This document shows, in pieces, positions 8,311 to 17,319 of a stretch of DNA of 64,000 bases; within the stretch, counting starts at the first letter, position 1; every line of letters starts with the position of its first letter. The notes below the pieces were generated by a model. That model worked only from the letters and a program-made list of their open reading frames with translations, was not told the DNA's origin and searched no databases. The translations under genes were made by a program, and so were the position numbers. The DNA is taken from assembly GCA_964583095.1 (NCBI GenBank), contig CAZOVB010000002.1, forward strand, positions 62,001 to 126,000. The letters are read 5' to 3'. Source of the DNA: CAZOVB01 sp964583095 (GTDB lineage Bacteria > Planctomycetota > Phycisphaerae > SM23-33).

Positions 8311-9783
8311 CTAGGCCTCGCCGGCCGGGCTGCGCTGCTTGAGAAACAGGAAGGGCAGGGCCTTGATAATGCCCCAGGCCCGGCGGAGCCCGCCGGCGCT
8401 GAAGGTCTGGCGGAAGTATCGACCCACGATGCTCGGGCGGAAGTAGAACTTGCGGTACAACCGTCGGTGCATCTTGTTGAGATAATCCGCCGAGAGTCCC
8501 TCCGGAACGAACACCGTATTCCAGCAGTTGAAGCGGGACCAGTCCCCGTCCTGGAAGGCTCCGTCGGCCGAGGCCTGGACATACTGCTCCGAGCCGGGAA
8601 GCGGCGTGTTGAGCGTAGCCACAATGTCCGAGAGGGGCAGCTTCAGGGCCAGGTCGATCGTTTGCTCGATGGTCTGCTCGGTCTCGCCCGGGTGACCCAG
8701 CATGAAAAAGCCCTTGGTGTGGATACCCAGTTCCCGGCACCAGCCGATGACACGATGGGCCTTGTCCAGGTCGATGTTCTTCTTGATGCGCTTCAGGATT
8801 TCCTCGCTTCCCGATTCGATTCCGAAGGAGATATGCCAGCATCCGTGGTCGGCCATGAACTTGAGCAGATCGTAGTCGACCGTGTCGACGCGGCTCATGC
8901 AGGTCCACCAGATCTTGATATTCTCGGCATCGAGGCGCTCGAAGAGATCATAGATCCGCTGAGGGTTGAGGGTGAAGGTGTCATCCAGGAAGGCGATCTC
9001 GCCCACGCAGAAGTCTCTGCGAAGCCGGCGGATTTCCGCAGCGATGCTCGCGGCGCTGCGCTGGCGAAGCATCCGCCCGAACGTGCTGCGGTCGCAAAAC
9101 GTGCAGGCGTTGGGACATCCGCGGGAACTGACAATGCTCAAGACCGGAAGAGTCCGGTAGTTGCACGGGGGCGGCGTGTAGGGTTTGAGATCCTCGAGAA
9201 GATCGTAGGCGGGAAAGGGCAGGGCATCCAGGTCGTCCATGCGCGGGCGGGGTTCATTGACCACGATCCGGCCGTCCCGGCGAAAGGCCAGGCCCTTGAC
9301 CTCGGCCGGATCGCGCCGGCCCAGGCAGACCTCCAGGAGCTCCATCAGGGTCTGCTCGCCCTCGCCGCCGATGGCGTAGTCGAAACAATCCTGATCCAGA
9401 ATGCTCTCGGGCAGGGCCGAGGCGTGAGGACCTCCCACGGCGATGGGAATGTTGGCTGCGGCCTGCCGGATTGCCTGGCCTACCTCGATGGCCCGGCCCA
9501 GAGCAACGGTGGAACTGGAGATGCCCGCCAGGGCTGGCTGGAGGGAGGCGACCTGCTGCGCAATGTCAGCGGAAGTCCTCCCGGAGGCCTCGCCGTCGAT
9601 GACAACAGGCTCCAGGCCCTGCTCTCGGACCCAGGCGGCCAGGGACAGGATGCCCAGCGGTGGCTGGCTGCCACCTGCAGAGCCGATGCTGGAAGAATAC
9701 CGCTCCCGCTTGGTAATCGGCGGGTAGATCAGCACGACATCACAGGTTCGGGAGGTCTGAGACGGGTCGGATTGGCGGGTCAT
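8311..9783 (-). CDS. B12-binding domain radical SAM protein
   Basis: The 490-residue protein starts at ATG 9783 behind a good Shine-Dalgarno (AGGAG). The N-terminal 150 residues form a cobalamin-binding-like Rossmann region (PPLGILSLAAWV, VGGPHASALPE, GGEGE). The radical SAM core carries RGCPNACTFCDR, the CxxxCxxC motif binding the 4Fe-4S cluster, followed by FLDDTFT, GIESGSEEILK and FMLGHPGET, which are typical of the B12-radical SAM group acting as methyltransferases or on lipids and hopanoids. The basic, hydrophobic C-terminus (ALPFLFLKQR) could contact the membrane. The substrate is unknown. It is divergent from a secreted DUF4091-like gene and shares a 207-base upstream region with it. 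Confidence 0.88.
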   Translation of the reverse strand: MTRQSDPSQTSRTCDVVLIYPPITKRERYSSSIGSAGGSQPPLGILSLAAWVREQGLEPVVIDGEASGRTSADIAQQVASLQPALAGISSSTVALGRAIEVGQAIRQAAANIPIAVGGPHASALPESILDQDCFDYAIGGEGEQTLMELLEVCLGRRDPAEVKGLAFRRDGRIVVNEPRPRMDDLDALPFPAYDLLEDLKPYTPPPCNYRTLPVLSIVSSRGCPNACTFCDRSTFGRMLRQRSAASIAAEIRRLRRDFCVGEIAFLDDTFTLNPQRIYDLFERLDAENIKIWWTCMSRVDTVDYDLLKFMADHGCWHISFGIESGSEEILKRIKKNIDLDKAHRVIGWCRELGIHTKGFFMLGHPGETEQTIEQTIDLALKLPLSDIVATLNTPLPGSEQYVQASADGAFQDGDWSRFNCWNTVFVPEGLSADYLNKMHRRLYRKFYFRPSIVGRYFRQTFSAGGLRRAWGIIKALPFLFLKQRSPAGEA

Positions 9784-9942
9784 CCATTACTCCTGGAGGC
9801 GGTGGGGCCTCGGGACTCTCGGGCAAGCGGCATCCAGGCCGGTGCCAGCTGCCCTGGCATGTCCAAGAACTTAGAAAAGCCAGGGGCCCCAAGTCAACGC
9901 CCAATTGGGGGGAAGATACCTGTCGATGCCTCCCGTCGGGCT

Positions 9943-9970
9943 TTGTCGATGCACAGTCAGCGGGTAAGAT
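9943..9970 (+). promoter_or_regulatory. possible sigma-70 promoter upstream of the DUF4091-like gene
   Basis: TTGTCG (9943-9948), a 16-base spacer and TAAGAT (9965-9970). The predicted start near 9977 leaves a leader just long enough for the strong AAGGAGG ribosome site at 9979-9985 before ATG 9991. Confidence 0.4.
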
Positions 9971-9990
9971 ACCTTCATAAGGAGGCTGCG

Positions 9991-12750
9991 ATGAAACTGC
10001 GAACTGCTGCCACGCTGGCACTGACCCTCGCCCTGGGATCCACCGTCGGGGCAGACCAGGTCAGGCTGAAAATCACGCGGGATGTCGGGATCTGTGCCCA
10101 CCCCACCGAGAGATCGCTCAATACGGGAGGCAACCGGACGATCCGCCTCAAGGGCAAGCACCATTACTACCTGTTCGATTTCGAAACCGACCCAATTGCC
10201 GATTGGCGGATCGAATCAGCCTGGCTGCGGGTGCGGGTTCTCCGGGGCAGGCCGCTTCGCCTGGCGCTCTCCACCGTCTCTTCCGACTGGATCGAGGGTT
10301 CCAGCGTGAACAAGCCCCAGCAGGGCTCGAGTTGTTTCAGCCATACCCGCTACCCCAAGACGCCCTGGGGGCCGGGAGGGGGCAGCTTCATCGAGGCCGG
10401 CTTCAACAGCCCGGAAATGCTCTGGCTTGCCACCCAGGCCACTGCCGAGAAGGACGGGTGGCTGCGCGTGCCGATCGACCCCAGGATGATCCGTGCTGTA
10501 GTGGCGGGATTCTCCTTCGGGCTTGCCATGGGCGAAGAATCCGGCCAGACCTTCGAAAACCACGACATCTACTCCCGGCACGGTCCGCAACCCCCGGAAC
10601 TGATCGTCATCGGCACCCCCAGGCAGAAGAAACGGGCCCAGATGAAGCGCCCCGAGCCACGGGTCTCTGCTGCCGACAAATTCGCCGATTATCGCACCGG
10701 GGCCATCTGGGTGGATCCCACCTGGCCGGGACAAGAAGCCCTGGCCCACCGGATCCACGTCGGCTCGCAGCGGTCGGTCTTGACCTTCCATGATCATCCC
10801 GTGCTGATCGACCACCTCCCGCCTGATGAGCAGGGCTATCGTCTGCGCGTCGAGACGCTCTACGAAGGAGGCATTGCTTCCTCGGAGGAAACAACCGCCA
10901 AGGTTTCCAAACTGGCCCAGCCCCCTCAACCGCCGGAGCTTGCCCGGCGAAGCAAGCGATCCGCCATTGAATTCACCTCGGGCTTCGACGCCCAGTGGCT
11001 TGATCCGGGCCAGGTGCTCGATCCTACCCTGGGTTCGCTGGCTCCCGACAGGCCCGGCGTTGCGCTTAGCCCCCGGGGGGCCTGGGCATCCATGCCGCTG
11101 GCCCTGGCGTTCATCCCCACCTCCACCCACCGGCTGGAAGTAAGAATCACCCCGCCGACCCACGCCCGGGATCCCCAGGCCCGGCTCGAGCATGTGGATT
11201 TCGACCAGGCATGGGCCGTCCGAAAGGGCAACCGGTGGGTCCCGGAGGTCTGCATCCCCCGCGCCAGCGGGGAGATCATCGACGTTCCGCTAAAGCCAGG
11301 CCGTATCGAAGGCCAGTGCAGCCAGACCTTCCACCTGGATATCTGGGTGCCGGTTGACGCCAGGCCGGGCCGATATACCGGAAAGCTGGAGTTCCTTTCC
11401 GGCCGGAAGCAGATCCTCTCGGCCCCGATCGAACTGGACGTTTCCCCGGTTGAGCTGCCCGATGAATTCAACATCGTCGGGGGCTGCAATACCTACGCCA
11501 GCCCCGCCAGGTACATGGGCCTCGACCCGGAAGAACATGACGCATTCTGGCAGATGGAGCGCGAGTACTTCCGCCTGGCCCACAAGCACCGGACGGAACT
11601 GGCTGCCGTCCCCTATCGCCATGCCGGCAAGGCCCATCCCAATTACGCTCCGCCCCTGGCCGGTCGGGGAGGCGATGTCCGCGTGGCAAGCTGGGAGGTG
11701 TTCGACAAGCGCTTCGGGCCCCTGCTTTCGGGCCAGGCCTTCTCCGCCCGGGCCGGCTACGTAGGCCCCGGTGAAGGCAGGGGAGTGGACCACTTCTATC
11801 TGCCCCTGCACGAGAATTGGCCACTGGAACTGGCAGAGCACTTCCAGCCCTGGCCTGCCCCGCGAGACTACAAGCAGTTCCTGGAATGGACCACGCAACT
11901 GCCCCCCATCCAGAAGTCGTTCGACGAGTCCTACCGCCGAGGCTGGCTGGAGGTGCTCAAGCAGTTCCGCAGCCACCTTGCCCGCAACGGCTGGACGGAT
12001 CCGGACTACCACGTCTACTTCAACAACAAGCACTACTACCGCAAGAACAACGGCACGGGGGTAAGCCTGTGGCTGTTGGACGAGCCCCAGAACGCCTACG
12101 ATTTCGCAGCCCTGAGCTTCTTCGCAGAACTGGCCCGACCTGTAACAAAGATCTCCGAGCCGCCGCGATTCGAATTCCGGGTGGATATCTCGCGCCCTGC
12201 CTTTCAACGGGACTGGATGGACGCCGTAGTGGATCTGAATGTCTGCGCCGGACAGCTTCGCACCCAGGCCCGGCAGATCGCCCTTCGCCGCCACCGCTAC
12301 CAGGAGGAATACTGGAATTACTCCATGCCCGGCTCGTTCGGGGAATCTCACTTGGGTTGGATCCTCTGGCCCATACGGTCCTACAGTTGGGCGGCGCCGG
12401 GTACGGTGGTCTGGCAGACGATCGGGTCGGACGGAGATCTGGAAAAGGCCGACGACACCGCACTGATGGTGCCCGGACGCACCTTCGGCATCAACAGGCC
12501 TCTGCCCACCTTGCGGATGAAGCACTGGCGCGACGGTATCCAGGTCACCGAGCTTCTGCATCAGCTTCGCACCCGCCGGTCCTGGAGCGACAATCAGCTT
12601 CGCGCCTGGGTGGGCCAGGTCTGCCGGCTCGAAGGCTGGGACCAGGGCATCTATGCACCCCCCGAAAGCTCCATCGTAACTTTCGCCGGAGTCAAGGCCG
12701 ACAAGCTGGGCCGACTCAAGCAGGCCCTGCTCGAGGAACTTTCTCCCTGA
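9991..12750 (+). CDS. secreted DUF4091-like putative glycoside hydrolase
   Basis: The protein has 919 residues from ATG 9991, chosen for the AAGGAGG site 6 bases upstream and because a signal peptide follows immediately (basic MKLR, hydrophobic core, cleavage near GADQ). Residues 10-210 resemble a beta-sandwich of the DNRLRE/carbohydrate-binding kind. A second beta-rich part precedes a C-terminal region of about 400 residues with LPLHENWP, YHVYFNNKHYY and WLLDEPQNAYDF. The last stretch, with an acidic-Pro motif at the end of a strand, recalls the (beta/alpha)8 barrel of DUF4091 proteins, which are glycosidase-like. The enzymatic activity is not established. It is divergent from the radical SAM gene and followed by the YkgJ-like gene. 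Confidence 0.6.
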   Translation: MKLRTAATLALTLALGSTVGADQVRLKITRDVGICAHPTERSLNTGGNRTIRLKGKHHYYLFDFETDPIADWRIESAWLRVRVLRGRPLRLALSTVSSDWIEGSSVNKPQQGSSCFSHTRYPKTPWGPGGGSFIEAGFNSPEMLWLATQATAEKDGWLRVPIDPRMIRAVVAGFSFGLAMGEESGQTFENHDIYSRHGPQPPELIVIGTPRQKKRAQMKRPEPRVSAADKFADYRTGAIWVDPTWPGQEALAHRIHVGSQRSVLTFHDHPVLIDHLPPDEQGYRLRVETLYEGGIASSEETTAKVSKLAQPPQPPELARRSKRSAIEFTSGFDAQWLDPGQVLDPTLGSLAPDRPGVALSPRGAWASMPLALAFIPTSTHRLEVRITPPTHARDPQARLEHVDFDQAWAVRKGNRWVPEVCIPRASGEIIDVPLKPGRIEGQCSQTFHLDIWVPVDARPGRYTGKLEFLSGRKQILSAPIELDVSPVELPDEFNIVGGCNTYASPARYMGLDPEEHDAFWQMEREYFRLAHKHRTELAAVPYRHAGKAHPNYAPPLAGRGGDVRVASWEVFDKRFGPLLSGQAFSARAGYVGPGEGRGVDHFYLPLHENWPLELAEHFQPWPAPRDYKQFLEWTTQLPPIQKSFDESYRRGWLEVLKQFRSHLARNGWTDPDYHVYFNNKHYYRKNNGTGVSLWLLDEPQNAYDFAALSFFAELARPVTKISEPPRFEFRVDISRPAFQRDWMDAVVDLNVCAGQLRTQARQIALRRHRYQEEYWNYSMPGSFGESHLGWILWPIRSYSWAAPGTVVWQTIGSDGDLEKADDTALMVPGRTFGINRPLPTLRMKHWRDGIQVTELLHQLRTRRSWSDNQLRAWVGQVCRLEGWDQGIYAPPESSIVTFAGVKADKLGRLKQALLEELSP

Positions 12751-12758
12751 GAGTACGT

Positions 12759-12787
12759 TTGGTCGGGGCAGAGTATTTCGCTATGAT
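12759..12787 (+). promoter_or_regulatory. sigma-70-type promoter of the YkgJ-like gene (predicts a leaderless mRNA)
   Basis: TTGGTC (12759-12764), a 17-base spacer and TATGAT (12782-12787). The expected start, 6-7 bases after the -10 box, coincides with the ATG at 12794, and no Shine-Dalgarno is visible. Confidence 0.5.
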
Positions 12788-12793
12788 CGGGAC

Positions 12794-13345
12794 ATGATCC
12801 AACAGAGCCAAAATCCCTGCCTGGCCGAATACTATCGCCTCCGTGAGGAAGTGGACGGCATGATCGAGCGTCTGCTCGAGGCCCATTCCGGGCATATCAA
12901 CTGCGGCGCCGGCTGCTGCGAATGCTGCGTGAACTTCACCGTCTTTGCCGTGGAGTTCGAAGCGATTCTCCAGGGCCTGCAGCGAGACGGCTCGGCCCCG
13001 GTTTTCGACGAATCCCAGCCCTGCGGCTTCCTCAAGAACAACCGGTGCACGATTTACGCCCAGCGGCCTATCATCTGTCGCACGCACGGGCTGCCGGTGG
13101 CGTTCTTCGATGAGCAATCGGCCGGGCACCAGGTCTCCTTTTGTCCCAAGAACTTCACCGATGCCGACCTGGATGACTACGCCTTCGGTCCGAACAACAC
13201 GCTGGACCTGGATGAACTCAACGAGCGACTGGGCCGGCTCAACGCCCGCTTCCTGGGCCAGGTCGGCAAGCCTGCTTTCGACAAGCCAGGCCGCCTCGAT
13301 CTGCGCCGCCTGACGGATGCTCTGGCCAATCCCCACGAGCCCTGA
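12794..13345 (+). CDS. YkgJ family cysteine cluster protein
   Basis: The 183-residue protein has the cysteine pattern of the YkgJ/Fe-S-oxidoreductase-like family (zinc- or iron-chelating domain). The first cluster is CGAGCCECC at about residues 36-44; the second part is PCGFLKNNRCTIYAQRP followed by ICRTHG. The order of clustered cysteines, the CxIY-x2-RP element and the CRxxG end is diagnostic for the family. Metal binding is expected; the biological role is unknown. The C-terminal 50 residues are helical and charged. A near-ideal promoter places the transcript start on the ATG. It does not appear to form an operon with its neighbours. Confidence 0.85.
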   Translation: MIQQSQNPCLAEYYRLREEVDGMIERLLEAHSGHINCGAGCCECCVNFTVFAVEFEAILQGLQRDGSAPVFDESQPCGFLKNNRCTIYAQRPIICRTHGLPVAFFDEQSAGHQVSFCPKNFTDADLDDYAFGPNNTLDLDELNERLGRLNARFLGQVGKPAFDKPGRLDLRRLTDALANPHEP

Positions 13346-13497
13346 AGCGACCTCTGTAGCGAGCGGAAATCCCGAACCAAAACAGGAATACTTCGAATCC
13401 GGGCCATGCATAATCCGATAAGGATTCGGGTGGATCGAGCGTATCCGGGCCATGTGGGCTCCGGTGATGCATCGGCCCGGAGACCGAAGGAGCCGAC

Positions 13498-13902
13498 ATG
13501 GAAGTCACGGCGGCAAGCAACTCCAAGCGCAGGTCGCGCGGCGTTTCCCCTCTTCGCATCCGTCGACTGCTCGATGCAGCCCAGGTCCGGGCTTCGTCGG
13601 ATCGGGACGGGGCTGCACTGAAGGAAATCGCCTCTCGCTACGACGTCAAGGCCTTGCGGCTCGATGAAGTCGACTCCCTCTGTCAGGAGCTCTATTGCGG
13701 AGGGTGGATCGGGTATCAGGATCAGGCGCTGCTGGCTCTGCCGGGGCGGGACCTGCCAAGATCTTCTCAAACCTGTGACTATCTCTCCACGTGGGAACAA
13801 CTCATCGATGCCCACGAGCATTCAGGCCGCCAGGAGCCGCTGCGACACGCCAAGCGAATCCTCACCATTCTCTCCAGCCTCGCTGCCTTGAGGAGCACCT
13901 GA
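13498..13902 (+). CDS. hypothetical protein, 134 aa
   Basis: ATG 13498 is preceded by AGGAG at a good distance (GAAGGAGCCGACATG), which supports real translation. The N-terminus is basic, and the rest is predicted largely helical with an acidic middle (ALRLDEVDSLCQELYCGG). No membrane segment, signal peptide or family motif was recognised. The gene converges on rnr with only 12 bases between the stops. The 150 bases upstream contain two copies of TCCGGGCCATG (near 13399 and 13447), perhaps by chance. The function is unknown. Confidence 0.6.
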   Translation: MEVTAASNSKRRSRGVSPLRIRRLLDAAQVRASSDRDGAALKEIASRYDVKALRLDEVDSLCQELYCGGWIGYQDQALLALPGRDLPRSSQTCDYLSTWEQLIDAHEHSGRQEPLRHAKRILTILSSLAALRST

Positions 13903-13914
13903 CCGGCTGAAGAA

Positions 13915-16215
13915 TCAGCGTTTCTTGCCGCGACGGGCCTTGCCCTTGCCGGCGCGGGATTTCTTGCCGGCATTCTTCTTGCCCCCCGAGCGAGCCTTGG
14001 CGGAAGCCTTCCCTTTGCCTTGCTTGCCTTTGCCCTTGGGGCGCCCCTTGGTTTTGCCTGATTTGTCCTTGGCGGGCTTGGACCGCTTAGGCTCCGCGCC
14101 GCGAACGGGAACGAGATCCAATTGCCGCATCGCCACATCCACCCCGGCAATCCGGACGGCCAGCAGGTCCCCGACCCGGAACTTCCGGCCACTGACTTCC
14201 CCGACGACCTCTCCCCGCTGGGCGTTGACCTCCCACCAGTCGTCCCCGAGGTCCTCCAGGCGGATCAATCCTTCGACCAGGAATCTCGGACTCTGTACGA
14301 AGATTCCGAAATTGGCCACACCCGTGACCACGCCCTCGAAATTCTCGCCGACCTTGCCCTTGAGATACTGGAGAACCAGGACGTCTCGCAGATCACGCTC
14401 AGCCGCCTCGGCGGTTCGCTCGGTGGCGGTGCAGTGCTCTCCGAGTTCCTGGAGCTGGGTCACATCATCCTTCTTATGGTCATCGATCCGCCCGGCCACA
14501 AAGTCGCTGACCAGCCGATGGACGGTCAGGTCCGGGTATCGCCGGATCGGGCTGGTGAAATGGCAGTAATGGGTGCTGGCCAGGGCGAAGTGTCCCACTC
14601 GCATGGGGGAATATACGGCCTGCTGGAAGGTCTTGAGCACGGCCAGGTTCACCGCGTAGCTCTCGGGCCGACCCTTGACGGCGTTGAGAAGGTCCTGCAG
14701 GTCCCGGCGTGTAAGGCTCTTGGGCAGTCGATGTCCGCAGGCCTGGGTGAACCGTCCCAGTTGGGTCGTATCCTCTACATCCGGCGAGGGATGCACTCGA
14801 CGGATGAACGGGACGTCATGGCGATCCAGCACGTTGGCCACGGCGTCGTTGGCCTCGACCATGAACATCTCGATGATGGTGTGGCTGTAGGATTGATCCT
14901 CCGGCACGGCATCGCAGACCTTTTCCTGGTCATCCAGGACCAGTTCCACATCCGGAAGGTCCAGGTGGAGCATGCCGGCCTTGCGCCGCCGCTTCTCGAT
15001 CCGGCGGGCCAATTGCTCCATGGACTTGACCAACTCGATCACCTCCGGATCAAACCCCCCGGTCTTGCCGTCGCAGATGTTCTGGGCGTCTTCATAGGTA
15101 AGTCGTTTGCGCGATCGGATGAACGTCTCGGCCAGGCGAGAGCCGATCACCTCGGCGTCCTCGTCGTACTGGATGAAGACGCTCTTGCAGAAACGCGTTT
15201 CGCCCTCCTGCAGGCTGCACACGCCGTTGGAGAGGATCTCCGGAAGCATGGGCAGGACCTTGCGGATGAAGTAGATGCTGTTGCCGCGCTTCAGGGCCTC
15301 GGTATCCAGTGGAGAGCCTTGCTGCACGAAATGCGCCACGTCGGCAATGTGTACGCCCAGCACGACCGTTCCATCCTTGAGTTTCTCGATGCTGATCGCG
15401 TCGTCGAAGTCCCGGGCATCGACCGGATCGATCGTCACAATGGTCTTGCCGGTCAGGTCCTCGCGTTTGCCCGGGTTGTCGGGATCAAACGTCTCAACCC
15501 TTCGGCGCGCGTCTTGGAGGACCTCTTCGGGAAACTCTTCATTGAGTCCGTGGTTGCGGATGCACGAGAGCGTTTCTGCCTCCAGTTCGTTCTGCCGGCC
15601 CAGGCGTTCGATAATCACGCCCTCGGGCAACTCTCCCGCCTCGGGGTACCGGACGATCTCCACCACCACCTTGGATCCTTGCTTTGGACCGGCGGAGGTG
15701 ACATCGCGCACGACAATCGGCGTGGTCATCTGCTTGCCGTCGGGACGGACGAACCAGGAGTCCTCGGCCTTATCGAGCATCCCGACGTACCGGTTCTGCT
15801 TCCGCTGGAGCACCTTGATGATCTCGCCGGCGTAGGCGGTCTGGCCTTTTCGTTTTCCGCGTTTGTAGCTCCGGGCGACGACCAGGTCCCCGGCCAGAGC
15901 CCCGTTCTTGTTGTCGGGAGGAATGAACAGATCCCCGTGAGCGTTGGGCTCTTCCGGGATGACAAAGCCGAAGCCCTTTGGGTTCGGTCGAAAGCGTCCG
16001 GTGATCCGATCGCCCATCTCCGGCAGCGTCAGGGCATTGCGGGAGCCCAGGACGATCCTGCCGCTGTCGCGAAGTTCCTTGACGGCCTCGCGGAACGTGC
16101 CGTAGTCCTCGTCGGGGATGCCGATTCGCCTGGCCAGTTGCCGCGGTTTGAGCGGAGGCTGGTCCTCTCGTTGGGAGAGGTGCTTGAGAATGACTTCTTT
16201 GTAGCGTTCGGGCAT
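13915..16215 (-). CDS. rnr: ribonuclease R (RNB/S1 exoribonuclease)
   Basis: The start at 16215 is set by AGGAGGAAGGATCACC-ATG; the product has 766 residues. RNase R degrades structured RNA 3' to 5' in the cytoplasm. The N-terminal helix-turn-helix-like part (LKPRQLARRIG) and cold-shock/OB region (GRFRPNPKGFGFVIPEE) precede the RNB catalytic domain, where TIDPVDARDFDDAIS carries the Asp residues that bind magnesium. FTSPIRRYPDLTVHR is the conserved RNB element. An S1 domain follows (GVVTGVANFGIFVQ). The last 55 residues are a Lys/Gly/Arg-rich tail, typical of RNase R and likely RNA-contacting. It follows fabI on the same strand after about 106 bases. Confidence 0.95.
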   Translation of the reverse strand: MPERYKEVILKHLSQREDQPPLKPRQLARRIGIPDEDYGTFREAVKELRDSGRIVLGSRNALTLPEMGDRITGRFRPNPKGFGFVIPEEPNAHGDLFIPPDNKNGALAGDLVVARSYKRGKRKGQTAYAGEIIKVLQRKQNRYVGMLDKAEDSWFVRPDGKQMTTPIVVRDVTSAGPKQGSKVVVEIVRYPEAGELPEGVIIERLGRQNELEAETLSCIRNHGLNEEFPEEVLQDARRRVETFDPDNPGKREDLTGKTIVTIDPVDARDFDDAISIEKLKDGTVVLGVHIADVAHFVQQGSPLDTEALKRGNSIYFIRKVLPMLPEILSNGVCSLQEGETRFCKSVFIQYDEDAEVIGSRLAETFIRSRKRLTYEDAQNICDGKTGGFDPEVIELVKSMEQLARRIEKRRRKAGMLHLDLPDVELVLDDQEKVCDAVPEDQSYSHTIIEMFMVEANDAVANVLDRHDVPFIRRVHPSPDVEDTTQLGRFTQACGHRLPKSLTRRDLQDLLNAVKGRPESYAVNLAVLKTFQQAVYSPMRVGHFALASTHYCHFTSPIRRYPDLTVHRLVSDFVAGRIDDHKKDDVTQLQELGEHCTATERTAEAAERDLRDVLVLQYLKGKVGENFEGVVTGVANFGIFVQSPRFLVEGLIRLEDLGDDWWEVNAQRGEVVGEVSGRKFRVGDLLAVRIAGVDVAMRQLDLVPVRGAEPKRSKPAKDKSGKTKGRPKGKGKQGKGKASAKARSGGKKNAGKKSRAGKGKARRGKKR

Positions 16216-16321
16216 GGTGATCCTTCCTCCTGAACTGGGAATCCTTGTATCAGAAGGATAACGCATCACCGCCGGGCTACAAGGTTTATCGGCGCGGCGC
16301 GCTGTAAGCTTCGACGATCCA

Positions 16322-17170
16322 TCACGCATCTGCCTGGGAGCCCAGGGGAGTCAACCCCGGCCTGGCCTGGGAGAAGACGTGGCAGGTCGGGGAGCAGGAG
16401 AGCACGTGGAAACCGCAGTCGACGTGGATGATCTCCCCGGTGACCCCGCCGGCCAGGTCACTGAGCAGATAGACCGCGGTCTTGCCCACCTCGTCGCCCT
16501 CGATGTTGCGTCGCAGGGGGCTCTTGCGGGCGTGGTGCTCGCGCATCATGTCGATTCCCCCCACCGCCATCGAGGCCAGTGTCCGCAATGGCCCGCCGCT
16601 GATGGCATTGACCCGGATCGCCTCGGAGCCCAGTTCCACGGCCAGGTATCGCGTGGTGTGCTCCAGGGCGGCCTTGGCGATACCCATCACGTTGTAGCCG
16701 GGCACGACCTTCTCCGCTCCGTAGTAGCTCATGGAGATGATGCTGCCGCCTTCTTTCATCAACGGTTTGGCGCGCCGGGCCATGGCCACGAGCGTATAGC
16801 TGCTGATATCCAGCGCGCGGGTCCAGGCTTCCCGACTGGTCGTATGGAACCCCCCGACCTGAAGCGCCTCTCGATCGGCAAAGGCGATCGAGTGCACCAG
16901 GAAATCCATCCGCCCCAGGTCGCTGCCGTACTGATCGAACAGCGTGTCGAGGTCCTCGTCGCTGCCGGCATCGCACGGAGCCAGCCACGCATCGCCCTGG
17001 CCTATGGATTCCAGGGCTCCGACGACCCGGCGACGGTTTTTGTCCCCGGGAAGGTGACTGTAGGCGCAGGTCGCCCCCTGGCAGGTTAATGCAGATGCGA
17101 TGTACGTCGCGTAGCTGCGTTCGTTGGCGATGCCGAAAACCAGGCCCTTTCTGCCGTCCATCAGTCCCAT
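16322..17170 (-). CDS. fabI: enoyl-[acyl-carrier-protein] reductase (NADH), FabI type
   Basis: The 282-residue short-chain dehydrogenase-like enzyme performs the last reduction of fatty acid elongation. GLVFGIANERSYA is the FabI form of the nucleotide-binding loop. VHSIAFAD matches the NAD-site strand of the family. The catalytic pair Tyr159 and Lys166 lies in YNVMGIAK (Tyr-x6-Lys), and SGGPLRTLAS is the substrate-binding loop. The Shine-Dalgarno AGGAG precedes ATG 17170. The protein is about 20 residues longer than usual at the C-terminus, ending in a Cys-containing tail of unknown role. rnr follows on the same strand. Confidence 0.95.
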   Translation of the reverse strand: MGLMDGRKGLVFGIANERSYATYIASALTCQGATCAYSHLPGDKNRRRVVGALESIGQGDAWLAPCDAGSDEDLDTLFDQYGSDLGRMDFLVHSIAFADREALQVGGFHTTSREAWTRALDISSYTLVAMARRAKPLMKEGGSIISMSYYGAEKVVPGYNVMGIAKAALEHTTRYLAVELGSEAIRVNAISGGPLRTLASMAVGGIDMMREHHARKSPLRRNIEGDEVGKTAVYLLSDLAGGVTGEIIHVDCGFHVLSCSPTCHVFSQARPGLTPLGSQADA

Positions 17171-17227
17171 GCTTTTTCTCCTGCGGCGGTTGCGGACTTT
17201 CTTCGCCCTATTTTAGGCGCAAAGTTC

Positions 17228-17259
17228 AGGGGACGGGCAAACTCGGTTGCCTGTCCCCT
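17228..17259. terminator. strong hairpin, possible terminator without T-tract
   Basis: The arms AGGGGACGGGCAA and TTGCCTGTCCCCT form a 13-base-pair stem with one G-T pair and a 6-base loop. It lies between fabI and the receiver gene. Neither strand has a clear T-run right after it, so it may be a weak terminator or an RNA-stabilising structure. Confidence 0.35.
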
Positions 17260-17319
17260 GGCCAGCCGCTTTTGATCAGCGGGACTCCCCACCTGGGGGC
17301 TATGTGGTCCGAGCTTGGA

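Noticed and set aside
14122..16233. Long plus-strand open frame opposite rnr
   Set aside because: It is an antisense shadow of the well-supported RNase R gene and has no recognisable domains.
16286..16293. GCCGATAA on the minus strand before rnr
   Set aside because: It lacks a -35 element and rnr is not a plausible flagellar sigma target.
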